Shown here one piece after another: positions 30,975 through 43,675 of a DNA stretch of 64,000 bases. A model generated the notes under the pieces. That model had not been told where the DNA came from and ran no database searches. It worked only from the letters and a program-made list of their open reading frames with translations. Every line of letters begins with the position of its first letter. Position 1 is the stretch's first letter. This stretch comes from Symsagittifera roscoffensis (lineage: Eukaryota; Xenacoelomorpha; Acoela; Convolutidae). The stretch is from contig NC_087066.1 in the NCBI RefSeq assembly GCF_963678635.1, positions 46,785,129-46,849,128 of the forward strand. Direction: 5' to 3'. A program made the position numbers and the translations under genes.

Positions 30975-32355
30975 CAACCTAATAGTGGGATGTTGTCAAA
31001 GTTTTCCCAGGTTTTGCGATTCTGGCTTCCATAAATGAATGACCAAATCCTTTTAGTTTACGAAATAGGCAATTTTAGAGATTTTTCAAAATTTTTTAGA
31101 AAATTTGATTTTAAAAAATTTCTCAATTTTTGAAATTTTCACCCTGTGATTGGGTGCTGTCAGAGTTCTCTCAGGGGTTGCGATTCTTGCCTCCAAATCT
31201 CACTTCTCAAATAGAAGTGTAACAAATCCTTGTAGTTTTCGAGATATGAAGTTTTTATGATTTTTTCAAAAAAATTCCAAAACTTTGAAGATCTCATTCC
31301 TGTTGTTGGATATTTTGAAGGAACTCTCAGGGGTTGCGAATTTTGCCTCTGATTATGGCTGCTCAAATCCTTGTAGTTTTCGAGATATGACGTTTTTTTA
31401 GGATTTTTTTTAATTTTTCAGAAAACTTAGAAATAAATAATTTCACAAAATTTGATATTTGCATCTCTGTGGTGAGGCTCTGTCAAGATACTCTCAGGAG
31501 TTCGAATTTTGCCTCTAAATATGACTGCTCAAATCCTTTCAGTTTTCGAGATACGACGTTTTTAATGATTTTCTCCGAAATTTAAAAAAAAAACTTAGAT
31601 GTTAAAAAATTCCAAAACGTTGAAGATCTCAATCCTGTTATTGGAATCTGCCAGGGTGCTCTCAGGAATTGCGATTTTTGCCTCCAAATATGACTGCTCA
31701 AAACCTTGCAGTTTTCCAGATGACGTTTTTTGTGCTTCAAAAATTTTCATGAAACTTAAGTTAATTTTTTTTTTCAAAGTGTGAAATTCCTAACCTGTAG
31801 TTGGGGACAGTCAGAGTTATCTCACGGGTTGCAAATTCGGCCTGCAATTAAGAATGCCCAAATCTTTTTAGTTAAGAGATAAGACGATTTTTGTGATTTT
31901 TTGGAAATTTTCAGAAAACTCAAATTACAAAATACTTCACTAAAGTGAAATTCCCAACCCTGTATTTGTGTGCTATCAGAGTGCTTTCAAAGATTGCAAA
32001 TATTGCCACCAAAGAATACTGCTGAAATCTTGGTAGTTTTCGAAATATGAAAATTTTTCTGGTTCTCAATAAATACCTTTTTTTAGAAAACTTAAGGTGA
32101 AGTTTATTAAGATTTGAATTTCCCAACGTTGTAGTTGGGTTCTATAAGAGTACTCTCAAAAGTTACAAATTTTGCGCCAATTACGACTGCTCAATTGATT
32201 TTAATTTCCCATATGTGACGTTTCTTAGTTCATTTTAAATTTTTCGAAGAACTTTTATAAAACTTCACAACATTTTATGGTTCTCCAAAATTTGTATAAA
32301 AAAACTTTGAAGAATTTGTAATTACGAACCTTGTAATTGGGTGAATGCAGATCTT
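30975..32355 (+). repeat. Intronic satellite, about 165-bp unit, eight or more copies
   Basis: A motif TTGGGTGCTGTCAGAGTNCT then CTCAGGGGTTGCGA, TTTTGCCTCCAAAT, GACTGCTCAAATCCTTGTAG and TTTTCGAGATATGACGTTTT repeats head to tail. Unit starts lie near 30981, 31143, 31298, 31465, 31632, 31794, 31963, 32131 and 32330, so the spacing is 155-199 bp, mostly 160-170. Units are diverged. It fills most of the last CAP intron. Confidence 0.85.
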
Positions 32356-32575
32356 ATTTCCAATATATGCGTTTTATTATAAGTACCGGATGTAGGTTAT
32401 GCGCTAGTCATGAGTTAATTTTTCAAAACTTTTTCTGATTCAGAGGCGGGGCCAAAGATCAGTCTAAAAAGTTGTTCTGCTTATGAAATTTAGTTTCTCT
32501 TTGTCTGCCTCCCACTAGTTCAAATTTTGTGAAAGCTTTACCATTCTACCAGATTCTGATGTGTTTATGTTCTAG

Positions 32576-32809
32576 GCGCTATCTAAGATGCCACTTCTGA
32601 ACATAGACAAGACGGATGGAGTGCAGGTGTATCTGAGTCCGGAGTGTCTGGACGTGGAGATAGTGACTGCCAAGTCCTCCGAGATGAATGTGCTAGTGCC
32701 TCAGGAGGACGGAGACTTCTCAGAGTTCCCCATCCCAGAACAGTACAAAACAGTGTTCGACTCCAAAAAGAAAAGACTAGTCACTACTTGCTCAGAGAGT
32801 CTAGGTTAA
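32576..32809 (+). CDS. CAP: CAP C-terminal CARP domain, last exon with stop
   Basis: 234 nt after gtttatgttctag, phase 0, ending at TAA 32807-32809. The peptide [20 protein letters not shown], then [20 protein letters not shown] and [12 protein letters not shown], matches vertebrate [36 protein letters not shown] and EFPVPEQFKTLW almost residue for residue. This is the most conserved CAP segment, including the dimerisation strand at the C terminus ([11 protein letters not shown] compared with LVTTVTEIAG). It ends at the usual family position, so the C terminus is complete. Confidence 0.98.
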   Translation, partial: [77 protein letters not shown]

Positions 32810-34235
32810 ATCATACAAACGGCAGCAGCGGATAATATCAGTGAATTAAAAATTGTTGAACTGGACTTGGACATAATATGGAAGACGGAAACTCAGAATC
32901 CGATATTTACACCTTATCATTGAATAAGAATTATCAAAACATGAAAAAAAAATCATTTGAAAACAACAAAATTTTGGCCATGGAAAAATTAAGACATTGG
33001 CAGGTCGCAATCAACTGTACATTATTTCTTAAAACTGAATTCTGTTATCTGATTGATAGCGAAGTGTTTTAATTCTCTTGCTTGGAGTCCTAGTGAATGA
33101 CAACATACTTTATTATCCTGAATTCATCTGAATCAGATTAAATTTTGATCTACATTATCCTAGTCTGTGCTATTTGATGCGTTTGTTTTATGTGATGACC
33201 GTTGTGGTTTTTTATCGAGATAAATGCATGCCTTCAAATTGTCTTTGATTCAAAGTGCTGAAAATAATTTTTCATCTTTCCAACGATTTTTTTATTGACC
33301 ACATAAATCAGTTAAATCAAAATCTACAGGAAAGTTGAAATATTCGTTGATACAAATAGGACCATATTTAATTCGATCACTTAATTTAACAGGTATTCTG
33401 TACAGTAATTTAAAACAAATAAATTTGTTTCGGTCATCGTCCTACATCTTAATATTTTTACACCTTTGCCAATCAATCATCACAAAAGATGTCTTCATTC
33501 AAAAGAATTAAATTTATTTTTAAACTGTTTTGTGACCAACCAGGAAAAAATTTTCATCCTTGTCAAGCTTTGAAGCTTAAGCAGGGGAGTGCTCTATAGG
33601 AACACAGCATAAAACTTCTGTGGTAATTTAAGTTTTATGACCAAAGTATCCTAGAAAACGCCTTCGAGCTATATTTGGTTTTACATTTTGTCAAATAGCC
33701 AAACAAGTCAATCTCACATCTGGGAACAACGCCAGAAAATTTGAAATTATTAATGAACAAAGATAGCCGGTTGCTGTGCATGCAGCCCAGAAACTACCGT
33801 CAGAGCAATGAAAAAAAAATACTGATTTTTCATTTTGTGGTTTTTTATCCGGGACTAGAACTTATGCATATTCGATAGTCTTAATAAATTCAGTATATTG
33901 ACAATATTTTGTATTCGAATAGAAAAGCAATAAAATTGTTTAAACATCAAAAAGATTTAAATCGTAGAATTTTCAAAAAAATTTTATTCCAAGGAAGGGG
34001 TTGATTGAAAAGAGCAAACATTAATTTAATTGGAGTAAATTTAGTTTTCTTGGGTTACTTAACAGCTTGTTTATTTAATTAACAGCCTAGCAAAAGATTT
34101 GAAATCGTGACCTAATCTTTTTTTGTAAACAGTCTTTACACATTTCTGCTGACATGTTCAATCTGTCGAAATATCAAATGAAGTACCTCTTAATTCATTT
34201 GAGGTAGTATTTAATTATTAAATTTTAATAGATTG
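32810..34235. other. CAP 3' UTR and spacer
   Basis: AT-rich DNA with no recognised gene or repeat. A 64-codon frame at 32878-33072 lies within the likely 3' UTR and shows no family features. Confidence 0.5.
33418..33423 (+). promoter_or_regulatory. Candidate polyadenylation signal of CAP
   Basis: AATAAA about 610 bases after the CAP stop codon, followed by a T/G-rich stretch. Further AATAAA words lie at 33883 and 33929. Which is used cannot be told from sequence. Confidence 0.3.
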
Positions 34236-34526
34236 AAAAACTGAATTTTTCGGACTTGTGGCTTTCATCTTAGTGTCTGTCGGCTGATTTACCGTTTTTT
34301 AAATTGAAATTTATATCTGTTACGATTTTCAAGCATTTTCTTTACAAAGATTAAGTTTTTATTCGAACCATTTCTGTTTAATAAATGGATGGGTTTTGCT
34401 GATCTTGACTAAGTTATTTCTTCAGACAATTGGGACACTTTTTTTGATTAGCGCCTACACTCAAACTTTATAGTACTCAGAAAAGTCGAGTTTTTACACT
34501 TTTTTAAACTAAATGTTTTATTAAGT

Positions 34527-35536
34527 TTGCGATTAGCAAGCGTTATCAAACTGGACGAGACTTTTTTTCAAGTTAGAAACTTGCTTGACAGAATCAGTTG
34601 TATAGTGATGCATATTGAATTCAAAGTTCTATGCATTCAAATCTGACCAACGGGAAGTATTCTGTTTCAAATAAAATTGTCGGTTAGTTATTGTCTGCCT
34701 ATCTGTTGTCGGATTAGTTTTCACATCTTGAAATCGTTTTTTTTGCTGCGCGCATTTTTATTTATTGTTGCTTTTAGCGTTTGATATCCTTCTACAGATT
34801 TTAATTTTACTTGCTTTGACTTGTATTTTTTCTTTTTTGATTCTTTGCTATGATTCTCGGAAATGTCAAATTTTTGATTAGTTGCCCGTTTTTTGGATTT
34901 TTCTCGCTTACAAAACTGCCAGATCTGATATTATAGGTTTAATCAAAACAACAGGCTGTTGAAAGCCTTTCTTTATAACTGGCTATGCCCAGTTTGTTTA
35001 AGAAAAAAGAATGATATCAAACATGTCGAAGTCTTCCAATCTTAACAATTTTTTGCAAACTTTTTGCAGAAACTGTTCGCAGTGCTCGTTTTTAGCAGCA
35101 ACTTTTTTGATTCTTTTCTTAAAGATTACACAATCAAATCTTTCATGAAAAGTTTAACTGAAAGAACCAGTTGCGATAATGTTTTCTGTTGAAGTGGCGG
35201 CTCCTTGATTTTTGCTAAGAGAAATGTTATCTCCTAGACAAAAATGATTGTCTCAAACTCTATTACTCTTATAATTTATTTTAGTAGAGAAACAACTAAG
35301 GATCTAGGCAAAGCCCAATTTTTGAAATCACATTATTTTTGTGTAGAATAAGTATAGCAAATTCACTCAATATCAAACACATAGCTCCAGCTTTAGCTGG
35401 GCCCAGTTGAGTTTTATCTAGACTCGAAGTTTTTCGTTCTAGTTGTTTTCAACTTAAGTTTTTTTTTTCGATTTGTTTATTTTGTCTGTTTGTGTTATAT
35501 CGCAAGTGATGCGAAGCGCTGCTTTGTCTCTGTGTC
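34527..35536 (+). mobile_element. Head/tail repeat inside copy A
   Basis: Head GCGATTAGCAAGCGTTATCA and tail ATCGCAAGTGATGCGAAGCG/CTGCTTTGTCTCTGTGTC bound about 1.0 kb. The same element lies at 40058-40957 in copy B, so it was present before the duplication. Confidence 0.6.
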
Positions 35537-38500
35537 TTTAAAACTTCTTTCCTAAATCAGGGTTTTTTTGTTTCAATGAAAATCAACGTTGTGAGAGTTT
35601 CCCCGGCAAATGCGGCTCCGCCCAAATTTACCAAACAAAAAGTCATTTGAAAAATCTGTTTTTCCACCGTTTTTTGAAATGTGTTTGAGTTTTGAAAAAC
35701 TATTCTCGCAAACCTCAAATTTTGGGTTCAATAAAAGAAATGGGACATGGGAAGCTCTCTTGCTTAAGCGGATACTCCCTTAAAGTTATGGTCTGAGGAA
35801 AAATCGAGTTTTCGAACTTTTGACCGTTTCTTGGAAACCTTGGCTGTTTTTAAAAACTGTCCTGCAAATTCTCAGATACTTAAATGAATCGACAAAAAAA
35901 CAGATTGTGTGATACTTCTCTGCATAAGCTGGTACGTCAACTGTGGTTTTGAATCGTGTTATATGTCCGGAAAGATATCTCCAGTATCCATAAAAATAAC
36001 ATATCTGTGATACTGTTTATTTAAGTACATCTTAAGTTATTGATGCAAAGTTTGTGTTCGGCCTTACAGGTCAGTTTTTCAGACTTTGCGGCAACAGACA
36101 AGCTATAAACAGCCAAGTCGAACACGATTTTTAGTGTCGACAATCTATGCTACACAAAGCAGTAATGCACCTATTCGTGAAAACCTTGTTTTCATTTTGA
36201 GTCTGAAGAATAGAAAGAACTGGTTAACATTATTCCATTGCTCGTACTTTTTTTAAATGCGTGGTGCGGCAAAGATAATCAAACTGAGGGTTCGGATTAT
36301 GTTTTTTTTTGGCTTAGTTGACTTATGATAATTTCATGAACGCAATTCAAAATGCTGTTATCTTTATCACGCGGGCTATGTCTTGAAAGTATTGATTTCA
36401 AAAGGTTTATTTTAAAATGTTGTTATTTTTTTCAGCATGATTTTGAAGTATGAAAATTTTGTAGCTGGATAGTTTTTCGACTAATTTTTTCAGGTATGTG
36501 AAACAGAAGGAACATTTTTACAATGGATGTTGCCAAACCTGAGCTATTTAAACATCACTTAAACAACAATTGCTCAGCATAAGTTAAATCAATTATGTCT
36601 GATTTTTCTCAGGCAAGCGTGAGGTAGTCATTTATTTGGTAGGCACAAAACGTGTGCCTATACCCCTGAGATTTAATGATTTTTTTCTACTGATTATTTG
36701 AAAGTTTTTTGGCGAACTTAGTGTGTCGATCTAAAACTGTGAGGAGTTAAATGAGAATTGAGTGACTGCTACTTGAAAATTCAATTGTTAATTCTGACAG
36801 TTTTTCGCAGTGTTCTTCATGTTTTGATATTTTTGCGTAATAGTTTTAGTCATCTTAACAAACTTAAAGCAAGAAGCATAGTGTCACATTTCTAATGTAA
36901 TTAATCCTCCTACAGTTTTTTTAATTTTCGACCAAAAAATTCAACAACTCATTTGACATTTTTCCTGTGAATATACGTTTTCAACCTTTACTTAAACTTG
37001 TCATCTTTTTAATTGTTCTTCTTCGCATTAAATTTCAGTTATATTAGGAGAAATAAAAGCTATCTTATGTTTAAATGTGGCTGATGTTTTGAAAAATTTC
37101 GATTTTTGCTGTTGGTTTGCTGTGAGTTTTTCATAATAAAATCGATTTTTCTAACCAAAACTTTTTAGGCAAAACTAGTTTTGAACGAGAATTTTTATTG
37201 CTAGTTTTCCCAATGGAAATGAAACTATTTGTTTTGATCAAGATTTCTCAAATTGGGTTTTTTAATCTTCATAATTTAACTTTTTTTTGGAAATTCAAAC
37301 AACTTTAAGGCTATGAATTTGTTTTCTGATTGGTTTTCTAGCGTTCATCTATTCAATTGTCTATTGGCTATGTTTGTACAAGTATCAGTAAAGGAATAGT
37401 TCAGTCTGAAAATTTTTTAGGAAAATGATCTAATCCGGTTGCACATTTTCCGAGGGAAAAAAAGATTTTCGCTATTTTTTTTTTCAAATCATTCTTTAGG
37501 TTGGTTAGAGTTCATCAGTATTTTTCTTACTTATCCAAAAGATATCTAATACTATTATGCCTCATTGCCATGTTTTTTTCCTACAACATATATACTTTTT
37601 TCGAAATTATTGGAAAAAGAAGAACACAAGCAACGATTGATTAATGTTACCATTTTACTTGTTACCAATATATTCGATATTTCAGTACACAAGTTTCGTA
37701 GAACAACGGAAACCTCGTGCGTTTCTGTGCTACTTTATTAAGAACGATGAACATAGTGAAGACTTTTATGTAGATGTTGGTAAAAAAAATTTCAGCATAT
37801 TGCTAATCATAACTTTTCGTTAAAGATAAAGATCGTTAAAGGCATAACTTTTTCTTTGAAGTTCGAAAGTTGAAGTTTCTTCAAAAACAAGTCTGTATAT
37901 TTATAGATCGTTTTTCTGATTCCTTGCGCTCATTGACTCTTTCTCTAATGACTGTTGGCTATGTTTTGTTTTCGCTTTGTTCTCTAGTCCGGAAAGTAGT
38001 AATGATTGGGGGTTTGTCTTAAAATTCTTGATATCAGATTTTTTCCTGTCTACATTGCAATTTTTTTTTGAGAAATTTATTTTCATTTTGCTTCTTGATT
38101 TTCCCAAAACAAAATCGAAGCTTAATTTTGATGCTAATAGCAGTCTACCTCGCAAACCACCGTGCTGAACTCATTCTTTGCACAATAAAGTTGATTGGTA
38201 GAGTAATCCGTGATATGTTTCTTTGATAGGTTGCCAGTTCTGGCAGAACATAATCTCTGGTATTTCATAAATTTTTGTAATCGCGGTGTCAAGTTCACAA
38301 CTCGGCACTCCGTTTACAAAACTTCTAGATTATATATATATTTAAACTGCCTGAACCCCCTACAACTCAGTCGAGCTCTGAAATGATCATCGGGTGTTGC
38401 TGCCAATCATCAGTTTTTGCTGTGGGGATTTGATGCGTTTTAAACATTATGCCCTCTATTTTCAACTTTTATGAACTAAACAACACTTTGGAGCTTAGAG

Positions 38501-38783
38501 CTGATTTTAATGGTTCAGTTTGCGTTTGATAATTTGAAGCTTTTCTTAAACTTGATCACTGGTTACCTACATGAGCTCAAGTAGGCGTATTCTTTCTAAA
38601 AAGTTTCAACCCTGCTCCACAGGTGTAATGTACACTTGAGGCGGCTTTCTAATTTAGTGGTTTAGCAAACAAAAAGTCAACCTATCAAGAAATTGGAGTA
38701 AGCTCGTTATAAAAGGCTGCAGCAAGCTTTAAGTAGCGCGAGTATTGAAAAATTAATGGTTTCCTATTCTTTCCCTAAAATTT

Positions 38784-39123
38784 ATGATCAACGCCATGGT
38801 CTCTAAACTAATTCTTCTGCTGCTACTGGTCTTCATCGGAAAGCATTTGGTTTAAAAAAATGAAACGTTCAAAAATCAAATCAATATTTTATTCATTTTC
38901 CAGACGGCTTTTGTTTTTCTTCAAAGAAAAATCAAATTGTAATACGAAAACATATCTGTGAACGTCTTGATCGCAATTTATCGGGCCTGAATCTAGCCAG
39001 AATTGATGACTTGTTTTCACCCTATAATTTAATCTGAAAATTCTGATATAAATATTTTAGGCATGTGATTCTGCTGGATTTCAATTATCCAATGTATTTC
39101 TTTTAACAAAGACTCAAGTTTGA
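38784..39123 (+). pseudogene. Copy A of the candidate secreted-peptide gene, broken
   Basis: The counterpart of 46576-47019. Exon 1 (38784-38849) still encodes a hydrophobic signal-like peptide, and the TATAAAAG box at 38708 is intact. The donor has changed from gtaaaa to gtttaa and a stop follows at once. In exon 2 (from 39061) one A is missing relative to copy B (ACAAAGACT against ACAAAAGACT), giving a stop at 39121-39123 after 20 codons. Both changes would abolish the product, so this copy looks dead while copy B stays open. Confidence 0.5.
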
Positions 39124-40057
39124 CTTACTATCCTCCAGTTTTGAGCTTTCAAACGCAATGCAGAAGTTTTTTTTATTCCGACTTATCGAGGTTTTATGGA
39201 TGCAGACGAGATTCAAAATGAGATAGTAAAACAAAAAGTAGGAAAAAGTGCTTCCGGTTTAGCTAACAAGCTTCGTTGGCATTTTATAATGATTTCCTTT
39301 AAAACCATTTTTTGCGTTAACCTCTATAGCTCTCAAATATTGTCAAGACTCAATTAGAAGTGAAACTCATTCGTTGAAAATTTCCGTTCATGATCATTGA
39401 TAAAAAAAGTCAAAACTCTTTTTTTTCCTGTTTTCGTCCTCCTATCCCCGTACCAAATCAATAAACTTAGTATCAGAAGCAAATCGGATTATGTTTTTAC
39501 GAATGCTACTACACTTACCAAAACTACTGAAACATGCAAGGAGCGATTGTTCATAATCAGAATTGAATAGCTGGAATTGAAGTCCCCCTACCTCAGGGAA
39601 TCGACCCCCTCATCAACCAAAGGGTCTAAAAAAATGTTGATTTTTTGGACTTGTGGTTTTCGTCCTATTTTTTGTCGGCTAATTTGCCGTTTTTAAAAAT
39701 GAAATTTATTGATCTCTTACGCTTTTCAAGCAGTTTCTTTAGAAATATCAGGTTTTTATTCGAACCGCTCCTGTCTGATAAAAACAGGTATCAGGTATCA
39801 TACAAATGGATGGGTTGTGCTGATTTTAACTAACTTTTTGAGACGAATGGTGTGGGAGGAGTGTATGACCCAGTTTTGAAACTTTTCCGTTTCTCGAAAA
39901 CTACGCACATAATTCTGCTGAGACTTTGTGGTCAATCAAAAGCAAGAAATTTTGGAAGTCCCTCTGAATTAGCGGCTACACCCAAGTCTTTTATTTTAAA
40001 AGCTGTAGCACTCAGAAAAGCCAATTTTTGAGAGTTGAAACTTAATGTTTTGTTATG

Positions 40058-40957
40058 TTTGCGATTAACAAGCGTTGTCAAACTGGATTATACTTTTTTC
40101 GGGTTAACAACTTGTTCAAAAGAATCATTTGTATCTTGTTTCATATTGAGTTCAAATTTCTATGCGTTTCCGGCCAACTTAGCCTGTAGGTAACGAATAT
40201 ACATGGGACGGCAAACTTCCTAGGTTCAAATCTGACCAACGTGAATTTTTCTGTTTCAAAAAAACTTTCGTCAATTAATCGTCTGCTTATCGGTTGTCTG
40301 GTTAGTTGTCACATCTTGAAATCGTTTTTTTATTGCTGCGAGCATTTTTATTTAATGTTGCTTTTAGTGTCTGTTTTACTCCTACAGATGTTAAATTTAC
40401 TTCCCTTGACTTTCCTTTTTTTTCTTTTTTTTTCTTTGCTAAGATTTTCGGAAAGGTCAAATTTTTGATTAGTTGACCGTTCTTTGGACTTATGTCGCTA
40501 TCTGAACTGTTCACAACGACGATTTTTCGGCAACTCTTTGAATCTTTTTTAAAATTACGCAATCAAATTTTTCATGAAAAATCAACTAAAAGAACCAGTT
40601 GCGATAATGTTTCCTGCAGAAGTGGCGACTCTTTTTGGTAGGAGAAAAGTTATCTCCTTGAGAAAAATGATTATCTCTAACTTTTTTTTACTTCTCTCTT
40701 ATTTTAGTAGAGAAACAACTTAAGTTTTTGGCAAAGTCCAATTTTTGATATCACATTCTCCGTGCCGCATCAGTATAGAAAACTCATTCACTATCAATGA
40801 CATACCTCCAGCTTTAGCTAGACCTTTAATTGTGTTTTATCTAAACATACGAAAATTTTATTTCACCTAGTTTTCATCAACTTATATTTTTTACCTATGT
40901 TTTTTACGTTTGTGTTGTATCGCAAGTGGTGCAAAGCTCTGCTTTGTCTCTGTGTCT
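40058..40957 (+). mobile_element. Head/tail repeat inside copy B
   Basis: Head GCGATTAACAAGCGTTGTCA and tail ATCGCAAGTGGTGCAAAGCT/CTGCTTTGTCTCTGTGTC. It is the duplicate of 34527-35536 and not an independent insertion. Confidence 0.6.
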
Positions 40958-41831
40958 TTGAAACCACTCTCCCAAATCTGGTACTTAAGTTTCGATGAAA
41001 ATCAAAGTTTCCTCTGCACATGCTGCTCCGCTCAAATTTATCAAACAAAAATTTAAGGCCATCGGAAAAATCAGTTTTTTCACCGTTTTTTGAAATGTGT
41101 TTAAGTTTCATAAAAACAATTCTTCCAAGCCGCAAATTTTGGTTTCATTAAAATAATTGGAATGTGGGAAGCTACCCTGCATAAACAGATACCCCTTTAA
41201 AGTTATGGGTTATGGTCTCTGGAAAAATTAAGTTTTTGAACTTTTGACCGTTTTCTGAAACATTGACTGTTCTCGAAAATTGTCCTGCCTTTTCTCAGAT
41301 TATTAGATGAATCGAAGAATTTGATTGTGAGCTACTTCTCTGCATAAACTGGTACGCAAACTCTGGTTTTGAATCGTTTTATCTGTCCGGATAAATACCT
41401 CCAATATCTATATAAATAACATATCTGTGATAATGTTTATTCATGGTTACCTTAAGTTAATAATGCAAAAATTATGTTCAGCCTTGCAATGCAGTTCTCA
41501 GGTGAATGTTTTCATTTTGAGTCTGATGCATAGAACGAACTGGTTCACATTATTTCATTGCTCGTACATTAGTGAATGCATCGTAAGGCAAAGACAATCG
41601 TTGCATCATTTTTTTTGTTTCAGATAAACGGGTTCGGCTTATATTCTACTGGCTTAATCGACTTATGTTAATTTCAACAACGCATTTTAAAATGCTGTCG
41701 CCTTTATCAGGCGGGCTAGTTCTTGATAATTTTGCTTTCAAATTTTCATTTTAAAATGCTGTTAATTTTCTCAGAATAGTCGTGAATTATGAAATTTTTG
41801 TAGGTAGATAGTTTTTTGACTGATTTGCTCA

Positions 41832-42590
41832 GTTTAATTTTTCCAAAGTTCTATTTTCTGTTTTCCATTGAGATGAAATGTTTTTGTTTAATGTCATTCA
41901 AATTATGGTTGAAAGATTTTTCAGTTATATCACTCAACTTTTTTCAAATTTTTTTTATTCTACTTGATTTTGCGTGGATGGAAATAAACAAGAAAACCAA
42001 TGACCAGCAAGAAAACCAATACTTCTCTTTTTGTTCTTCTCTTCAAATGAGAGTCGTTCTTATAGGTGTTGTGATTCGAAAACTATACAATGACTTAGAA
42101 AATTAAGCATGGTTTCAATCAAGCGCTAAATCAAATATCCAAACTTATTTTTCGTATAGTAAGACCAAATTTATCCTCCTAAATAAAAAAAAACAAAAAT
42201 TATATAATGTGCGTTACTCAATCGCGTCACTCGGTCGAAATAAGACTAAACCTCAAAAAATTCAAGCCAGTTTTTCTCGACACTGGCAATGTTTTGGAAA
42301 TTTTTATATGTCGTTCGAAACTTGACTGCAAGGGCGTCACAGTGATATATCATTCGGCCCCTTCCGATGCTTGTTCGTGTTACCAGATTTTGAGTGGAAA
42401 ACAAAAAAAAATCCGATTACAAATACAAATCGTCGGGACAATTAATTCCCTTCTTTCGGTGTTCAGAACAAATAGTTTTACTTTAGTGACGATACAAAAA
42501 TAGCGATGATTTTGCTGCCATTAGGTTACTCGTACAAACTGTAACCATTTCCTCTCAACCGCAGTTAGTATTACATGAAAGGCAGCTATG
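41832..42590. other. Segment present only in copy B
   Basis: In copy A the text runs from GACTAATTTTTTCAG straight to GTATGTGAAACAGAAGGAAC. In copy B about 750 bp lie between the matching points. It includes a tandem AGAAAACCAATGACCAGC / AGAAAACCAATA and a 98-codon frame at 42207-42503 whose product I do not recognise. No terminal repeats were seen, so insertion in B and deletion in A are both possible. Confidence 0.5.
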
Positions 42591-43675
42591 TTAAAAAAGG
42601 CACATTTTCAAAATGGATTTTGCCAAACTTGAGCTATTTAAAAAGCACGATCTGTGTTTGCTCAACTTAAGTTAAATCATTTATGGCTGATGTTTCTCAG
42701 GCAAGCGTGCCGTAGTCATTTATAATGCAGGCACAAAACGTGTGCCTATACCCCTGAGAGTTAATGTTTTTTTTCTACTGATTAATAGAAAGTTTTTTTT
42801 AGCGAAGTTAGTGTGTCGATCTAAAACTGTGAAAAATTACATGAGAATAGTGTGACTGCTACTTGAAAATTCAATTGTTAATGGTGACAGTTTTTTGGAG
42901 TGTTCTTCATGTTTTGATAGTTTGCGAGTACTTGCGTAACAGTTTTAGTCATCTTAACAAACTTAAAGCAAGAAGCATAATGTCAAATTTTTGTGTAACA
43001 CATGTAATTAATCCTCAAACAGATTTTAAAAATTTTCTACCAAAAAATTGAACAACTCATTTGACATTACTCTAGTTAATATGTTTTCAACCTTTACTTA
43101 AAATTGTCATCTTTTAATTTGTTCTACTTCGCTTTAAATAATCAGTTACTATAAAATTGGAGAGAAACAAAAGCTGTCTTATGTTTAAATGTGGCTGATG
43201 TTTTGAAGAATTTTGACTTTTTGCTGCTGTTGGTTTGCTGTGAATTTTTCATAATAAGTTCGTATATTTAAGCAAAGCTTCTTAAGCAAAACTAGTTTAG
43301 AACGTGAACTTTTATTGTTAGTTTTCCCAACGGAAATAGAACTATTTCTTATAATCGACATTTCTCGAATTGCGTTTATTAACCTTCATAATTTAACTTT
43401 ATTTGTTTTGAGAATTCAAAAAGCTTTAAGGCTATGATTTTTTTTTGAAAATCAGATTTTTTCAAAACCATTCAATCAATTTTTGGTTTCCTCGCGGTCA
43501 TCTTTTGAATTGTCTGATTCATCTTTTCAACTGTCTGTTGGCTATGTTTGCACAAGTATCAGTCAAGGATTAGTTCAGTCTGAAATTTTTTTTAGGAAAA
43601 TGATCTAATCTGGCTGCACGTTTTTCAAGAAAAAAAAATTTTTTACTGTTTTTTGTCAAATCATTCTTTAGCATC

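Larger units (their letters stand above)
34236..39627 (+). repeat. Tandem duplication, copy A (about 5.4 kb)
   Basis: Begins GAATTTTTCGGACTTGTGGC and ends CATCAACCAAAGGGTCT, directly followed by copy B, which has the same start (GATTTTTTGGACTTGTGGTT) and end (CTCAACCAAAGGGTCT). Long collinear matches include TAGTTTTAGTCATCTTAACA (36841/42941), GCAAAACGTGTGCCTATACC-type text (36648/42733) and the TATAAAAGGCTGCAGCAAGC promoter-like word (38708/46500). The copies differ by scattered substitutions and by indels. Confidence 0.85.

Noticed and set aside
32878-33072. 64-codon frame after the CAP stop
   Set aside because: Lies in the likely 3' UTR, no signal or domain, AT-rich composition.
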